NCBI RefSeq assembly: GCF_016860605.1
Contig: NZ_BNJR01000010.1
Span: forward strand, 1 to 64,000
DNA from: Lentilactobacillus fungorum
GTDB lineage: Bacteria > Bacillota > Bacilli > Lactobacillales > Lactobacillaceae
Reading direction: 5' to 3'
DNA length: 64,000 nucleotides
The notes beneath the pieces are model-generated. The model was not told the origin of the DNA, made no database searches, and was given only the letters and a program-made list of their open reading frames with translations. The translations under genes were made by a program, and so were the position numbers. Positions 45,943 through 54,941 of the stretch are shown piece after piece. How positions within the stretch are numbered: position 1 is the first letter of the stretch; every line of letters begins with the position of its first letter.

Positions 45943-46302
45943 ATGAAATTAATGATTACAGACAATGCACTGACCCAACTCAAGAAAGTATTTCCGAATA
46001 ATCGTAAATTTTTGTTGAGTTTCGATGATGGGGTTGGCCCCTTTTCAAAGGTAGGTGTTTGTTCATTAGACACCAGCTTTGATATTATTGCGGTGGATCC
46101 AGCTGCTGAGGTGCCTGACTATGACGCCAAGTTATCAACTAACTTTGGTGATTGGTACTATAAAGGTTATTCAAAGATGTATCTGGATGATCCGATGAAG
46201 TTAGACTTTGTTAACCAGCAGATGAAGTTATCTGGTAATAGCGGTATTTTGGATGGCAACATTGCGCTAAAAGATTTCACAGCAGAAAAAGCTGCGGAAT
46301 AA
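45943..46302 (+). CDS. IscA/HesB-fold protein without the cysteine motif
   Basis: 119 residues. The start (MKLMITDNALTQLKKVF) and overall length resemble the HesB/IscA iron-sulfur biosynthesis family found in lactobacilli. Only one cysteine (about residue 40) is seen, so the three-Cys cluster site of IscA/SufA is absent and the role in cluster transfer is doubtful. GAGGAGCTG precedes the ATG. Its real function is unknown. Confidence 0.75.
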   Translation: MKLMITDNALTQLKKVFPNNRKFLLSFDDGVGPFSKVGVCSLDTSFDIIAVDPAAEVPDYDAKLSTNFGDWYYKGYSKMYLDDPMKLDFVNQQMKLSGNSGILDGNIALKDFTAEKAAE

Positions 46303-46363
46303 TGACGGGTGCGATTGCTGAGCTTCGGCTTTGGGCAGTGTTTAATAACTTAATAGGGATTAC

Positions 46364-46405
46364 AAAAGCGACTGTGGGCATTTTCTTTGCTCATAGTCGC
46401 TTTTT
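46364..46405. terminator. Bidirectional terminator
   Basis: AAAAGCGACTGTGGGCA (46364-46380) pairs with TGCTCATAGTCGCTTTT (46388-46404) with one mismatch and one G-U pair; A and T runs flank both sides. It serves the IscA-fold gene and the convergent deaminase gene. Confidence 0.85.
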
Positions 46406-46428
46406 AAGACTGAAAAACTGAATTTAAG

Positions 46429-47445
46429 CTAATGGGTAGCAACGTAGTCATTGAGTTCCTTGAGATAAAGAGCCTTTTTTTCATCACTGATCCAAGAAGT
46501 TTCAAAGGAATTCTTCGCCAAGGTAACGATTTGGTCCTTTGTCAAATTAAATTTATTAGCGATAGCGTAGTAGTTATCACTAATGTAGCCGCCAAAATAG
46601 GCTGGGTCATCAGAATGGATCGAAACTTTGACATTTTTGGCTAGCAATGCCAATACTTCTTTGCCCTTCATTTCTGGTGAAACAAAACTATTAGATAGCG
46701 GGCAAGAGGTCAAGCCGATCTTCTTTTTGGCTACAAAGTCGACTAAATCTGGATCTTCAACAATGTTAGTGCCGTGATCCAAACGTTCAACATCCATCAT
46801 TTCCAACGCTTGGCGAATGTGTTCGATTGAGTCTTTTTGGTCAATATCGCAGTGAGTCGTTAAATGAAGTCCTGCAGCTGCGGCATCTTCAAATTGACGG
46901 GCAAATTTCAATGGCGGGTTATTATGTTCATCGGAATCTAGTCCAACGCCAATGATTTTATCTTTGTAGGCCATTGCTTGAAGCAATGTTTTGCGAGCAG
47001 ATTCCTTAGAGAAGTCTCGTAAGAAACACATAATCAACGCTGCATCAACATTAAGCGCCCGTGCATCAACAACCGCACGATGCAACCCGTTGATGACCGT
47101 TGCGAATGGAATGCCACGACTGGTGTGGGCTTGAGGGTCAAAGAAGATTTCAACGTGACGGACATGATTGGCCGCTGCGCGTTGAAGGTAAGCAAATGCC
47201 AGATCATAGAAATCTTGTTCGTGTTGTAAAACGTTCATGGCTGGGTAGTAAACAGCTAAGAAAGAAGCCAAATCATCGTATTGGTAGGTTTTTTGGACTT
47301 CTTCAATGGTTGTTTGGCCGATGTCGACATGGTTACGCTTTGCGAGTTTTAATTTTAAGTCAGGTTCTAGGGTGCCTTCAATATGTAAATGAAGTTCGGC
47401 TTTTGGCAATCCCTTAGTAAACTCAGGAGATACTTCAGTTGGCAT
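46429..47445 (-). CDS. add: Adenosine/adenine deaminase, Aah1-like
   Basis: Zn2+ enzyme of the adenosine deaminase family, 338 residues. Metal and catalytic residues are seen in KAELHLHIEGTLEPD (His pair), THCDIDQKDSIEH, LDHGTN and IHSDDPAYFG. The GLDSDEHNNPP block and FDPQAHTSRG match the adenine-specific branch (yeast Aah1) better than true adenosine deaminases, which have GLAGGE there. It is therefore probably an adenine deaminase. Divergent from the NCS2 permease gene; TTGGAGGAAT before the ATG. Confidence 0.88.
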   Translation of the reverse strand: MPTEVSPEFTKGLPKAELHLHIEGTLEPDLKLKLAKRNHVDIGQTTIEEVQKTYQYDDLASFLAVYYPAMNVLQHEQDFYDLAFAYLQRAAANHVRHVEIFFDPQAHTSRGIPFATVINGLHRAVVDARALNVDAALIMCFLRDFSKESARKTLLQAMAYKDKIIGVGLDSDEHNNPPLKFARQFEDAAAAGLHLTTHCDIDQKDSIEHIRQALEMMDVERLDHGTNIVEDPDLVDFVAKKKIGLTSCPLSNSFVSPEMKGKEVLALLAKNVKVSIHSDDPAYFGGYISDNYYAIANKFNLTKDQIVTLAKNSFETSWISDEKKALYLKELNDYVATH

Positions 47446-47610
47446 GCGTTATTCCTCCAAAAATGTTCGTGTTTTGGTTACAATCAATAGTTTAACATAA
47501 TATATTTAATCGTCAATACGATAAAATACGAATGATCCTATTGAATTATGATTGAAAATGTGGAATAATACGAAGCATAAATTATTTATTGGAAAGGGAT
47601 TTTAGCAATT

Positions 47611-48963
47611 ATGCAAAAGTTGAGCGACAATACGTTAGTGGGCAGTGGCCTGCTAGATCGAACCTTTCATTTATCAGAACAGAATACGACAATTGGCCGT
47701 GAGATGCTGGCTGGTTTGACGACGTTCGTATCAATGGCGTACATCTTATTCGTTAACCCAAGTGTCCTTGGGGCTGCTGGGATGAATAAAGGGGCTGTGT
47801 TCACAGTCACCGCAGTCACCTCGATTCTGGGCTGTTTGTTAATGGCCTTCTTGGCTAACTATCCAATTGCCATTGCTCCTGGGTTAGGCGATAATGCTTT
47901 CTTCACGTTTTCCGTTGTCTTAGGGATGGGCATTCCTTGGCAAAAAGCTATGGCTGGCGTATTTGTTGCCTCCGTGTTATTTACAATCTTGTCATTTTTG
48001 AAAGTTCGTGAGATCGTCATCGATGCGATTCCAAAGGACTTAAAGATGGCGATGGCTGCTGGAATTGGGATCTTTATTGCCTTTGTCGGCATGCAGGGTG
48101 GCGGTTTAATCGTTGCCAGCAAGACTTCTTTGGTTGCCATTGGTTCCTTAACTGTGCCGACCACTTGGCTGACAATCTTTGGCATCTTTGTGATTGCCAT
48201 CTTAATGGCTAAAAAAGTACCGGGAGCCATCTTTATTGGCCTAGTGGCTACCACAATTTTAGGGCTGGTTACCGGCCTGATTGCGATGCCAACTCACTTG
48301 GTTTCAATGGCGCCAAGCATGGCGCCGACCTTTGGGGTGGGGATTACGCATTTGCCATCAATTATGGATCCCCAGATGTGGGCAGTTGTCTTGATCTTCT
48401 TATTAGTTGCCTTCTTTGATACGGCTGGTACTTTAATCGGTTTGGCTCAACAAGCTGGCATCATGAAAAATAACAAAATGCCACGAATTGGGCGTGCTTT
48501 GATGTCTGATTCCATTTCAATGTTGGCCGGTTCAGTGATGGGAACAACGCCAACCGCTGCTTACGTTGAATCATCTGCCGGAATTGCCGTTGGTGGTCGA
48601 ACTGGTTTGACTTCATTAACAGTTGCCGTATTATTTGCTTTTTCAATGCTATTTTCACCATTACTGACGGTTGTAACTGATCAAGTGACAGCCCCCGCGC
48701 TTATTATTGTCGGCGTATTGATGGTATCAGCACTCAAAGAAATCCATTGGGATAAATTTGAAATCGCCATGCCAGCTTTCTTAACGGTCATTGGGATGCC
48801 CTTGACTTATAACATCTCGTATGGGATTGCCTTTGGCTTCTTAACTTACCCAATTCTGATGACGGTCGCTGGTCGACGCAAAGAAGTTAATTACATTATG
48901 TGGGCAATGTTTTTTGTTTTCATTTTGTTGCTTTACGTCTTAAACATTGTGCCAAAGTCTTAA
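47611..48963 (+). CDS. NCS2 purine permease (AzgA/PbuG-like)
   Basis: H+-coupled importer for adenine, guanine or hypoxanthine, 450 residues with about 12-14 helices. Family blocks: GREMLAGLTTFVSMAYILFVNP near the N terminus, PGLGDNAFFTF around residue 90 and DTAGTLIGLA near 270-280. GGAAAGGGA before the ATG. It sits between two different adenine deaminase genes, which suggests adenine as substrate. CGAA-containing boxes in the divergent promoter region resemble PurR sites (weak). Confidence 0.92.
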   Translation: MQKLSDNTLVGSGLLDRTFHLSEQNTTIGREMLAGLTTFVSMAYILFVNPSVLGAAGMNKGAVFTVTAVTSILGCLLMAFLANYPIAIAPGLGDNAFFTFSVVLGMGIPWQKAMAGVFVASVLFTILSFLKVREIVIDAIPKDLKMAMAAGIGIFIAFVGMQGGGLIVASKTSLVAIGSLTVPTTWLTIFGIFVIAILMAKKVPGAIFIGLVATTILGLVTGLIAMPTHLVSMAPSMAPTFGVGITHLPSIMDPQMWAVVLIFLLVAFFDTAGTLIGLAQQAGIMKNNKMPRIGRALMSDSISMLAGSVMGTTPTAAYVESSAGIAVGGRTGLTSLTVAVLFAFSMLFSPLLTVVTDQVTAPALIIVGVLMVSALKEIHWDKFEIAMPAFLTVIGMPLTYNISYGIAFGFLTYPILMTVAGRRKEVNYIMWAMFFVFILLLYVLNIVPKS

Positions 48964-48978
48964 GTTAAGAAAAGAAGC

Positions 48979-49220
48979 AGGACAGCTGCGCAAAGCAGAA
49001 ACTTCCACATAAGCACCTCAACCAAAAATTCCAAGCCCAGGAATTTCTGGTTGAGGAGACTTATGCTCCAGTTTCTAAACGCTTTGCTCCGCTCACTTTA
49101 GTAGGACAGCTGCGCCAGGCAGAAAGCTACACGTAAGCACCTCTAACGAAAATTCCAGAACCGGGAATTTCCGTTAGAGGAGCCTTACGCTCCGCTTTCT
49201 AAGCGCCTGGCTCCGCTCAC
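48979..49220. repeat. Nested-hairpin repeat locus C (two units) between permease and adenine deaminase
   Basis: Units 48979-49096 and 49103-49220, written in reverse orientation on the plus strand (AGGACAGCTGCGC...CCGCTCAC). C1 pairs AGAAACT with AGTTTCT and CCTCAACCA with TGGTTGAGG. C2 has the outer pair CCAGGC/GCCTGG as in B2, AGAAAGC/GCTTTCT as in A1, and CCTCTAAC/GTTAGAGG as in A2 and B2. The array fills the gap between stop 48963 and the next ribosome binding site, and its orientation relative to the downstream gene is the same as at loci A, B and D. Confidence 0.9.
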
Positions 49221-49242
49221 TTTAAACATATGGAGAATACAA

Positions 49243-51033
49243 ATGACGATCGAAGAATTCAAACAATTAATTGATGCCGGCGCGGCCAAAGTTCCTGCCG
49301 ATATGGTCATTGAAAATGGAACGTTGGTGAACGTGGATACTGCGGAGTATTATCCGGCAGACGTTGCGATTTACCATGATAAAATTGTTGCGGTTGACGA
49401 TGACGTCGATGATTACGTTGGCCCTACTACCAAGCGAATTGATGCGACTGGCAAGTATTTAGTTCCTGGCATGATTGACGGCCACATTCACGTTGAATGC
49501 AGTAAAATGAGTATGACTCGTTTTGCGCAAGCAACCGTTCCAAGAGGGACAACCAGCATTGTGTCGGGGTTGGATGAGTACATTTCAACGATTGGCTTGG
49601 CAGGATTAGATGAAATTTTCGCAGAAATTGATCAGAGCCCTTTAAAAGTATTCTGGGGATTACCATACAAAACGCCGTATACCATTCCCAAATCAACAAT
49701 TAAATATGACGTATCGGCCAAAGATCATCAGCGGCTGCAGCCTAATGAAAAGTGCTATGGTGTTTGGGAAACGGTCCGTGAAGCTGTCGAAACCAAAGAT
49801 CCAGACACCCTTAACGCCATTTTGGCTGCCCAAAAGAATCACAAGCCGATTTTTGGCTGTTCACCAATGGCAACTGGTAAAGCCCTCAATCAATTTTTAA
49901 TGAGCGGCGTCCATATTGACCACGAAAGCTATTCTCATGAAGAGTTTTTAGAAAAGGCCCGTAAAGGCTTGCACGTGGTCATTCGAGAATCCTCGGTTAC
50001 CCAATTTCTCAAGGAAAATATTCGGGCAATCACGGAGGGCGCCCCTGGGGTTGCTCGGCACACAAGTTTTTGTACCGATGACGTGAATGCCAGAGATATT
50101 TTGGCTCACGGTCATTTGGATCACATGGTTCGATTAGCGATTAGAGCAGGTGTTTGTCCGATGACGGCCATTCAAATGGCAACGATCAATGGGGCTGAAG
50201 CTTATCACATTGATGATCAAGTGGGCTCGATTGCGCCGGGGAAAGCTGCCGATATCCTGTTAGTCGATCAACCGGGAACGTTTAACGTTGAGACCGTCAT
50301 TAGCAAGGGAAAATTAATTTCTGAAAATCAGCAAGTGATCGCTGCGTTTAACCCGCCTCATCGTTCAGAGCAGCTTCGCGGCAAGCTTGCTCATGAGTTA
50401 ATGCAACCACAAGATTTTGATTATCATGTGACGCAATTAGCAGGGACGGCAACGGTTAGAACAATTCACAGTGTTGGCCCGTTCGTGAGAAAAGCTCAAG
50501 ACGTTGAGTTAGCAATCCAAGATGGAGTTGTTTTGCCGGACCCTGCCAAAGATGTGGCGGCCGTATCGGTTATTGAACGGTACGGTATCAATGGCAATCA
50601 ATCCCATGGCTTTTTGTCAGGGTGGTCGTTTAAACGAGGGGCGATTGCGACGTCAGCTTCTCCGGACGATAACAACTTGGTAGTTGCTGGGGTTAGCGCT
50701 AAGGATATGGCGCTGGCAGCTAATACGTTGATTGAAAGTGGCGGTGGCCAAGTCGTGGTCATTGATGGTAAAGTGATTGCTTTATTGGAATTACCAATTG
50801 CCGGGATTACCACGGATCTAACTCCAGAACAGTTGGCGCAAAAAGAAATCGAACTTAAAGAAGCGGCCGAACAACTTGGCAGTCGACTTCCCGATCCACT
50901 GTTTTATCTCTCGTTTTTACCAATCACGGCCATTCCAGATTTAGCCATCACTGATAGTGGTAATGTGGATTACACGCAACTGGCTTACTTTGACCCAATC
51001 CAAAAGATTAGTTCGCCAACTGAAAAGAGCTGA
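49243..51033 (+). CDS. ade: Adenine deaminase, amidohydrolase type
   Basis: Converts adenine to hypoxanthine and ammonia with Mn2+/Fe2+. 596 residues, as expected. N-terminal amidohydrolase barrel with metal motif MIDGHIHVECSKM (about 75-87) and DDVNARDILAHGHLDHMVR, then the characteristic Ade C-terminal domain (ESGGGQVVVIDGK, LELPIAGITTD). GGAGAA before the ATG. Downstream of the NCS2 permease on the same strand, with repeat locus C in between. The Aah1-type deaminase gene nearby encodes a second enzyme for the same reaction. Confidence 0.95.
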   Translation: MTIEEFKQLIDAGAAKVPADMVIENGTLVNVDTAEYYPADVAIYHDKIVAVDDDVDDYVGPTTKRIDATGKYLVPGMIDGHIHVECSKMSMTRFAQATVPRGTTSIVSGLDEYISTIGLAGLDEIFAEIDQSPLKVFWGLPYKTPYTIPKSTIKYDVSAKDHQRLQPNEKCYGVWETVREAVETKDPDTLNAILAAQKNHKPIFGCSPMATGKALNQFLMSGVHIDHESYSHEEFLEKARKGLHVVIRESSVTQFLKENIRAITEGAPGVARHTSFCTDDVNARDILAHGHLDHMVRLAIRAGVCPMTAIQMATINGAEAYHIDDQVGSIAPGKAADILLVDQPGTFNVETVISKGKLISENQQVIAAFNPPHRSEQLRGKLAHELMQPQDFDYHVTQLAGTATVRTIHSVGPFVRKAQDVELAIQDGVVLPDPAKDVAAVSVIERYGINGNQSHGFLSGWSFKRGAIATSASPDDNNLVVAGVSAKDMALAANTLIESGGGQVVVIDGKVIALLELPIAGITTDLTPEQLAQKEIELKEAAEQLGSRLPDPLFYLSFLPITAIPDLAITDSGNVDYTQLAYFDPIQKISSPTEKS

Positions 51034-51088
51034 AGGGAAAACTCCTAGGTTACCAAGGCGTTCTCATGAGCTTAGTGATTTAAAAAAT

Positions 51089-51134
51089 AATCAAAAGGGC
51101 TTCGAGATGACATACTCTCAAGGCCCTTTTGATT
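51089..51134. terminator. Bidirectional terminator after ade
   Basis: A long stem with AATCAAAAGGGC and its complement at about 51122-51134 (GCCCTTTTGATT) plus inner pairs GAGA/TCTC. It ends ade and the convergent channel gene. Confidence 0.8.
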
Positions 51135-51177
51135 GTCTCTACATATTTAAAAGTTCAGCACGAATGTTAACGAGTCT

Positions 51178-51756
51178 TTATAGGCGTTTCATCGCTTCTT
51201 CGATCCGTTTGTAAGGCATAATCCACAGCATCATCACTAAAAAAGTGCCAATCATGCCAAATTCGTGCCAGACAAACGTTAACAAAAAGACACCAACGAA
51301 GGCAGCCAGCGTGATTAAGCTCTTAGGTTCATGCGCAAGGGCAGCCACCAAAACTTGATGATGGCGATTGGCCCGTAATAGGCTTACCCGCAAGAAATTC
51401 CAGGCTAAATTAATACAGATGAACAATAGGGTGTACAACTGGGAGCTAAACAAACTGTTTGGGTCATCATTTACAATCTCGGTCGCAAACGGGACAAATG
51501 AAAGAAAAAATAATAAGATCGTATTGGCCCAGATCACTAGACCATTGATTGTTTGGACGAGCTGAAACATGTGGTGATGGTTTCCCCAAACGATGGCTAG
51601 TAAAAAGAATGAAATGGCGTATGCCAAAAGCTGTTCCCGCATCGCCCAAAATCCTTGCCAAGTAGACGTTTTGGGCATACCCAATTCCAAAACTAAAACG
51701 GTCATAATGATCGGGACGATGGCATCCGTAAAGGCTTCTAGACGATTTTTCTGCAT
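51178..51756 (-). CDS. TMEM175-family (DUF1211) potassium channel-like protein
   Basis: 192 residues, six helices. RLEAFTDAIVPIIMTVLVLEL at the N terminus is the RxxxFSD motif of helix 1 (here FTD), with His-rich GNHHHMF in the following loop. Bacterial TMEM175 proteins form tetrameric K+ leak channels. AAAGGAGCC before the ATG. Function in this organism is inferred from family membership only. Confidence 0.88.
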   Translation of the reverse strand: MQKNRLEAFTDAIVPIIMTVLVLELGMPKTSTWQGFWAMREQLLAYAISFFLLAIVWGNHHHMFQLVQTINGLVIWANTILLFFLSFVPFATEIVNDDPNSLFSSQLYTLLFICINLAWNFLRVSLLRANRHHQVLVAALAHEPKSLITLAAFVGVFLLTFVWHEFGMIGTFLVMMLWIMPYKRIEEAMKRL

Positions 51757-51946
51757 GGTAAGGCTCCTTTCAACTCACTTGCTAGTACTAGAATACAATA
51801 TTTGGACCAAAAGGTTTTAGATAATGACTTTTTACGATAGAAACCGGTTCCACTTGTTTTGGCTGATTGACTTTTAGGATTCATAAAAGTTAAAATAGAC
51901 TAATAATTCTAATCAAGAGTTAATTTTTATCTGGAGGTTACGGATC

Positions 51947-53353
51947 ATGTCATTGGGTTCAAGAATTTTTCAACGGGAAAGATTGGATCGCTACTTGGAA
52001 ACAGACAAGAAGTTTATTAAAACGATGTCAGCTTTTGATCTAATTGCGCTTGGAATTGGGGCAGTTATTGGAACTGGTATTTTTATTCTGCCCGGGACGG
52101 TTGCGGCAACCAAAGCAGGTCCCGGTATTATTTTGTCATTCATTGTGGCCGCTATCGTTTGTTCAACTTCAGCAATGTGTTACGCAGAATTTGCATCGGC
52201 GTTGCCAGTTGCCGGCAGTGCTTATTCCTATGGAAATCTGGTTTTTGGTGAAGTCATCGGTTGGGTGCTTGGCTGGGCACTGATTTTGGAGTACGTCCTT
52301 GCGGTTGCGGCTGTTTCCAGCGCTTGGGGGGCATATTTTCAATCGTTTTTGACGGGGTTTCACATCGGTTTTCCAAAAGCAATTTCTGGCCCATTTGTTC
52401 CCAGTCAGGGAACTTATGGTAATCTGATTGCCATTATCATTGTTATTTTAATTTCGTGGATGCTCAATCATGGGATGCGGTCTTCTGTTCGGTTGAACAA
52501 CTTTATCGTTGTCGTTAAAATTGGCATTATTCTACTTTTTATTTTAGTTGGGGCTTTTTACGTCAAGCCAACCAACTGGCACCCATTTTTGCCATTTGGC
52601 TGGGTTGGTGGCACCCATGGTGGCGTTCTTGGCGGCGCGGCAGCCGTATTCTTTGCTTATCTTGGCTTCGACGCGGTTTCTAGTTCAGCGGCCGAAGTTA
52701 AAAATCCCAAGAAAAACATGCCAATTGGGATTATTGGCACGTTAATTGTGGCAACGATTCTATACGTTGGCGTTTCAGTTGTGTTAACTGGGATGGTTTC
52801 GTATACCAAATTAGACGTGGCTGACCCAGTGGCGTTTGCCCTACAATTCGTTAAGTTGAACTGGGTTGCTGGCATCATTTCACTTGGGGCATTGGCCGGG
52901 ATGTTTACGATGATGGTCACAATGACTTATAGTTCATCGCGGTTGATCTATTCGATCGGTCGGGATGGCTTATTGCCACACTTCTTGGGTAAGTTGGATA
53001 AGCATGGCAGCCCTCGGAATAGCTTGGTCACCATTACGATCGTAATTGCGTTTATGGGCGGCTTTGTGCCGCTTGACCAATTAACTAACTTGGTTAATAT
53101 TGGCACCTTAATTGCCTTCTTATTCGTTTCATTTGGCATTATTCCACTTAGGCGAAACAAAGAGATTCAAAATCACCATGGGTATCAGGTGCCATGGTAT
53201 CCAATCTTACCAATCATTTCTGGGCTATTGTGCCTAGTGATGCTCTCACAGCTGCAAGCTGAAACCTGGATTGCTTCTGGGATTTGGTTTGTGTTTGGCT
53301 TGGCCATTTACTTCGGCTATGGTGTTCGCCACAGTCAAATGAATCGGTCGTAG
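51947..53353 (+). CDS. APC-superfamily amino acid permease
   Basis: 468 residues, 12-14 helices. The N-terminal motif GIGAVIGTGIFILPGTVAA (helix 1) and the helix-6 FFAYLGFDAVSSSAAEVKNPKKNMP block place it in the cationic amino acid transporter-like (YfnA/YhdG) branch. CTGGAGG before the ATG. The substrate cannot be assigned; these proteins carry neutral, branched or cationic amino acids. Confidence 0.9.
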   Translation: MSLGSRIFQRERLDRYLETDKKFIKTMSAFDLIALGIGAVIGTGIFILPGTVAATKAGPGIILSFIVAAIVCSTSAMCYAEFASALPVAGSAYSYGNLVFGEVIGWVLGWALILEYVLAVAAVSSAWGAYFQSFLTGFHIGFPKAISGPFVPSQGTYGNLIAIIIVILISWMLNHGMRSSVRLNNFIVVVKIGIILLFILVGAFYVKPTNWHPFLPFGWVGGTHGGVLGGAAAVFFAYLGFDAVSSSAAEVKNPKKNMPIGIIGTLIVATILYVGVSVVLTGMVSYTKLDVADPVAFALQFVKLNWVAGIISLGALAGMFTMMVTMTYSSSRLIYSIGRDGLLPHFLGKLDKHGSPRNSLVTITIVIAFMGGFVPLDQLTNLVNIGTLIAFLFVSFGIIPLRRNKEIQNHHGYQVPWYPILPIISGLLCLVMLSQLQAETWIASGIWFVFGLAIYFGYGVRHSQMNRS

Positions 53354-53371
53354 TGATAGGTTGAAATAGTC

Positions 53372-53419
53372 AAAAACGTCTCAAAGACAGCGCAATTAGG
53401 CGTCCTTTGAGGCGTTTTT
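53372..53419 (+). terminator. Terminator of the amino acid permease gene
   Basis: AAAAACGTCTCAAAG pairs with CTTTGAGGCGTTTTT (one G-U pair) and inner bases; a T run follows. Confidence 0.85.
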
Positions 53420-53498
53420 ATTTGACCAATTTGGTTAGTGAAAATGTTAAAATAAATTGTTGTGCATCAATTCAATTAAATTAGAAGGGACAAGTGAT

Positions 53499-54917
53499 AT
53501 GCCAGCAGCCAGTCGTAACCGTCAACATCATAACCATCCGTTTTTGGCAGTAGCCGTGATTGCTTCAATAACTTTTTTAGGTATTCTGATTGAAACATCG
53601 ATGAACGTGACCTTTCCAACGTTAATGAAGCAGTTTCGTGTTTCACTAACGTCCGTTCAGTGGGTGACCACTGGGTATTTATTAACCGTGGCCTTGTTGA
53701 TGCTTTGCTCGGCCTTCTTAAAGCGTCGGTTTACCAATCGCACGTTGTTTGTGGTAGCGGCTCTGTTGTTCATTGTTGGCGATGTTTTGTGCGCATTAGC
53801 CCCCACTTATTTGATCTTGCTAGTGGGCCGACTAATTCAAGCTGGTTGTGTGGGTCTATCAGCCCCATTAATGAATAATATCATTTTAGAAGTTGTTCCT
53901 AGAAGTAAGTTAGGAACCTATTTGGGGATTACTAATTTAATCTTGATTGTGGCGCCGGCATTTGGGCCGACTTTTGGCGGAGCAGTGGTCTACTTGGCGA
54001 ACTGGCGGATGATTTTTTGGAGTACGCTGCCCGTTGCGGTGATTCTCCTAGCGGTGGGCATTGGGATTATTAAGCAGTATACAAGGTTGCCTGCTACACG
54101 TTACCCCTTTGACTGGCTTCGGTTTGGATTGCTATCGATTGGAATGATTTCGCTGCTGGTAGGTGTCAATACACTAGCAACACCAACTGGCTGGGTTAAG
54201 TGCTTGGCAGGAGTAATGGTCAGTATGGCAGCGTTTGGTTTGTTTTATTGGCGATCCAAATACAGCCATAAAGCGCTATTTAAGCTGTCGGTTTTTAAAC
54301 GCCCGGCCTTTATCTATAGTTTTTTGCCTTACGTTCTCTTACAATTTTCAAACTTAGGGATTAACTTTATGCTGCCAAGTTATGTTCAGTTGGTTAACGG
54401 TGCGACCTCATTTGTTGGTGGACTGATTTTGTTGCCTGGGAGTATTTTAAACGCGTCCGGCCAACCGTTCTATGGGATCATGCTGGATCGCTATGGCGGC
54501 AAGTTGCCGTTATACTTAGGCAACACGTTTTATTTTGTCATGATGATTGGGTTTACGATCTTTGCCCGCCATATTTCAGTTCTTTGGGTCGCTATTTTTT
54601 ATGCCATTTATGCCGGTGGTCGGGCGATGGCCTTTGGAAATACGATGACCTATGGGTTGAAAAATTTGGATAAAGCCGAGCAAAATGATGCCAACGCGTT
54701 ATATGGGACTGGTCAGCAAGTTGCCGGTTCAATTGGAACGGCCGTGATTTCAGTCTTCATGACGGCAGTTCAGTCATCCGGGTTGTCTAGTGGACAAAAC
54801 GTTGTTTTGGGGTCCCAGTGGGCGTTTGGAATGCTGGCAATAATTGGCTTGATTAATTTTGGCCTATATTGGCGATTATTTCAGGTAACCCGGCTGACCA
54901 ACCAGAGGCATCAATGA
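53499..54917 (+). CDS. MFS multidrug transporter, DHA2 type
   Basis: 472 residues with 14 predicted helices, of the LmrB/EmrB type. FPTLMKQFRVSLTSVQWVTTGYLLT (helix 1-2 region) and the motif-C-like APAFGPTFGGAVVYLANWRMIFW block are visible. I chose the ATG at 53499 (AGAAGGGAC upstream); the frame extends to 53457, but that part overlaps the promoter. It converges with the next MFS gene. Confidence 0.88.
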   Translation: MPAASRNRQHHNHPFLAVAVIASITFLGILIETSMNVTFPTLMKQFRVSLTSVQWVTTGYLLTVALLMLCSAFLKRRFTNRTLFVVAALLFIVGDVLCALAPTYLILLVGRLIQAGCVGLSAPLMNNIILEVVPRSKLGTYLGITNLILIVAPAFGPTFGGAVVYLANWRMIFWSTLPVAVILLAVGIGIIKQYTRLPATRYPFDWLRFGLLSIGMISLLVGVNTLATPTGWVKCLAGVMVSMAAFGLFYWRSKYSHKALFKLSVFKRPAFIYSFLPYVLLQFSNLGINFMLPSYVQLVNGATSFVGGLILLPGSILNASGQPFYGIMLDRYGGKLPLYLGNTFYFVMMIGFTIFARHISVLWVAIFYAIYAGGRAMAFGNTMTYGLKNLDKAEQNDANALYGTGQQVAGSIGTAVISVFMTAVQSSGLSSGQNVVLGSQWAFGMLAIIGLINFGLYWRLFQVTRLTNQRHQ

Positions 54918-54941
54918 TGGTGGTAACGACTACAACATCCG

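Noticed and set aside
47446-47610. Purine riboswitch before the NCS2 permease
   Set aside because: The conserved aptamer core was not found.
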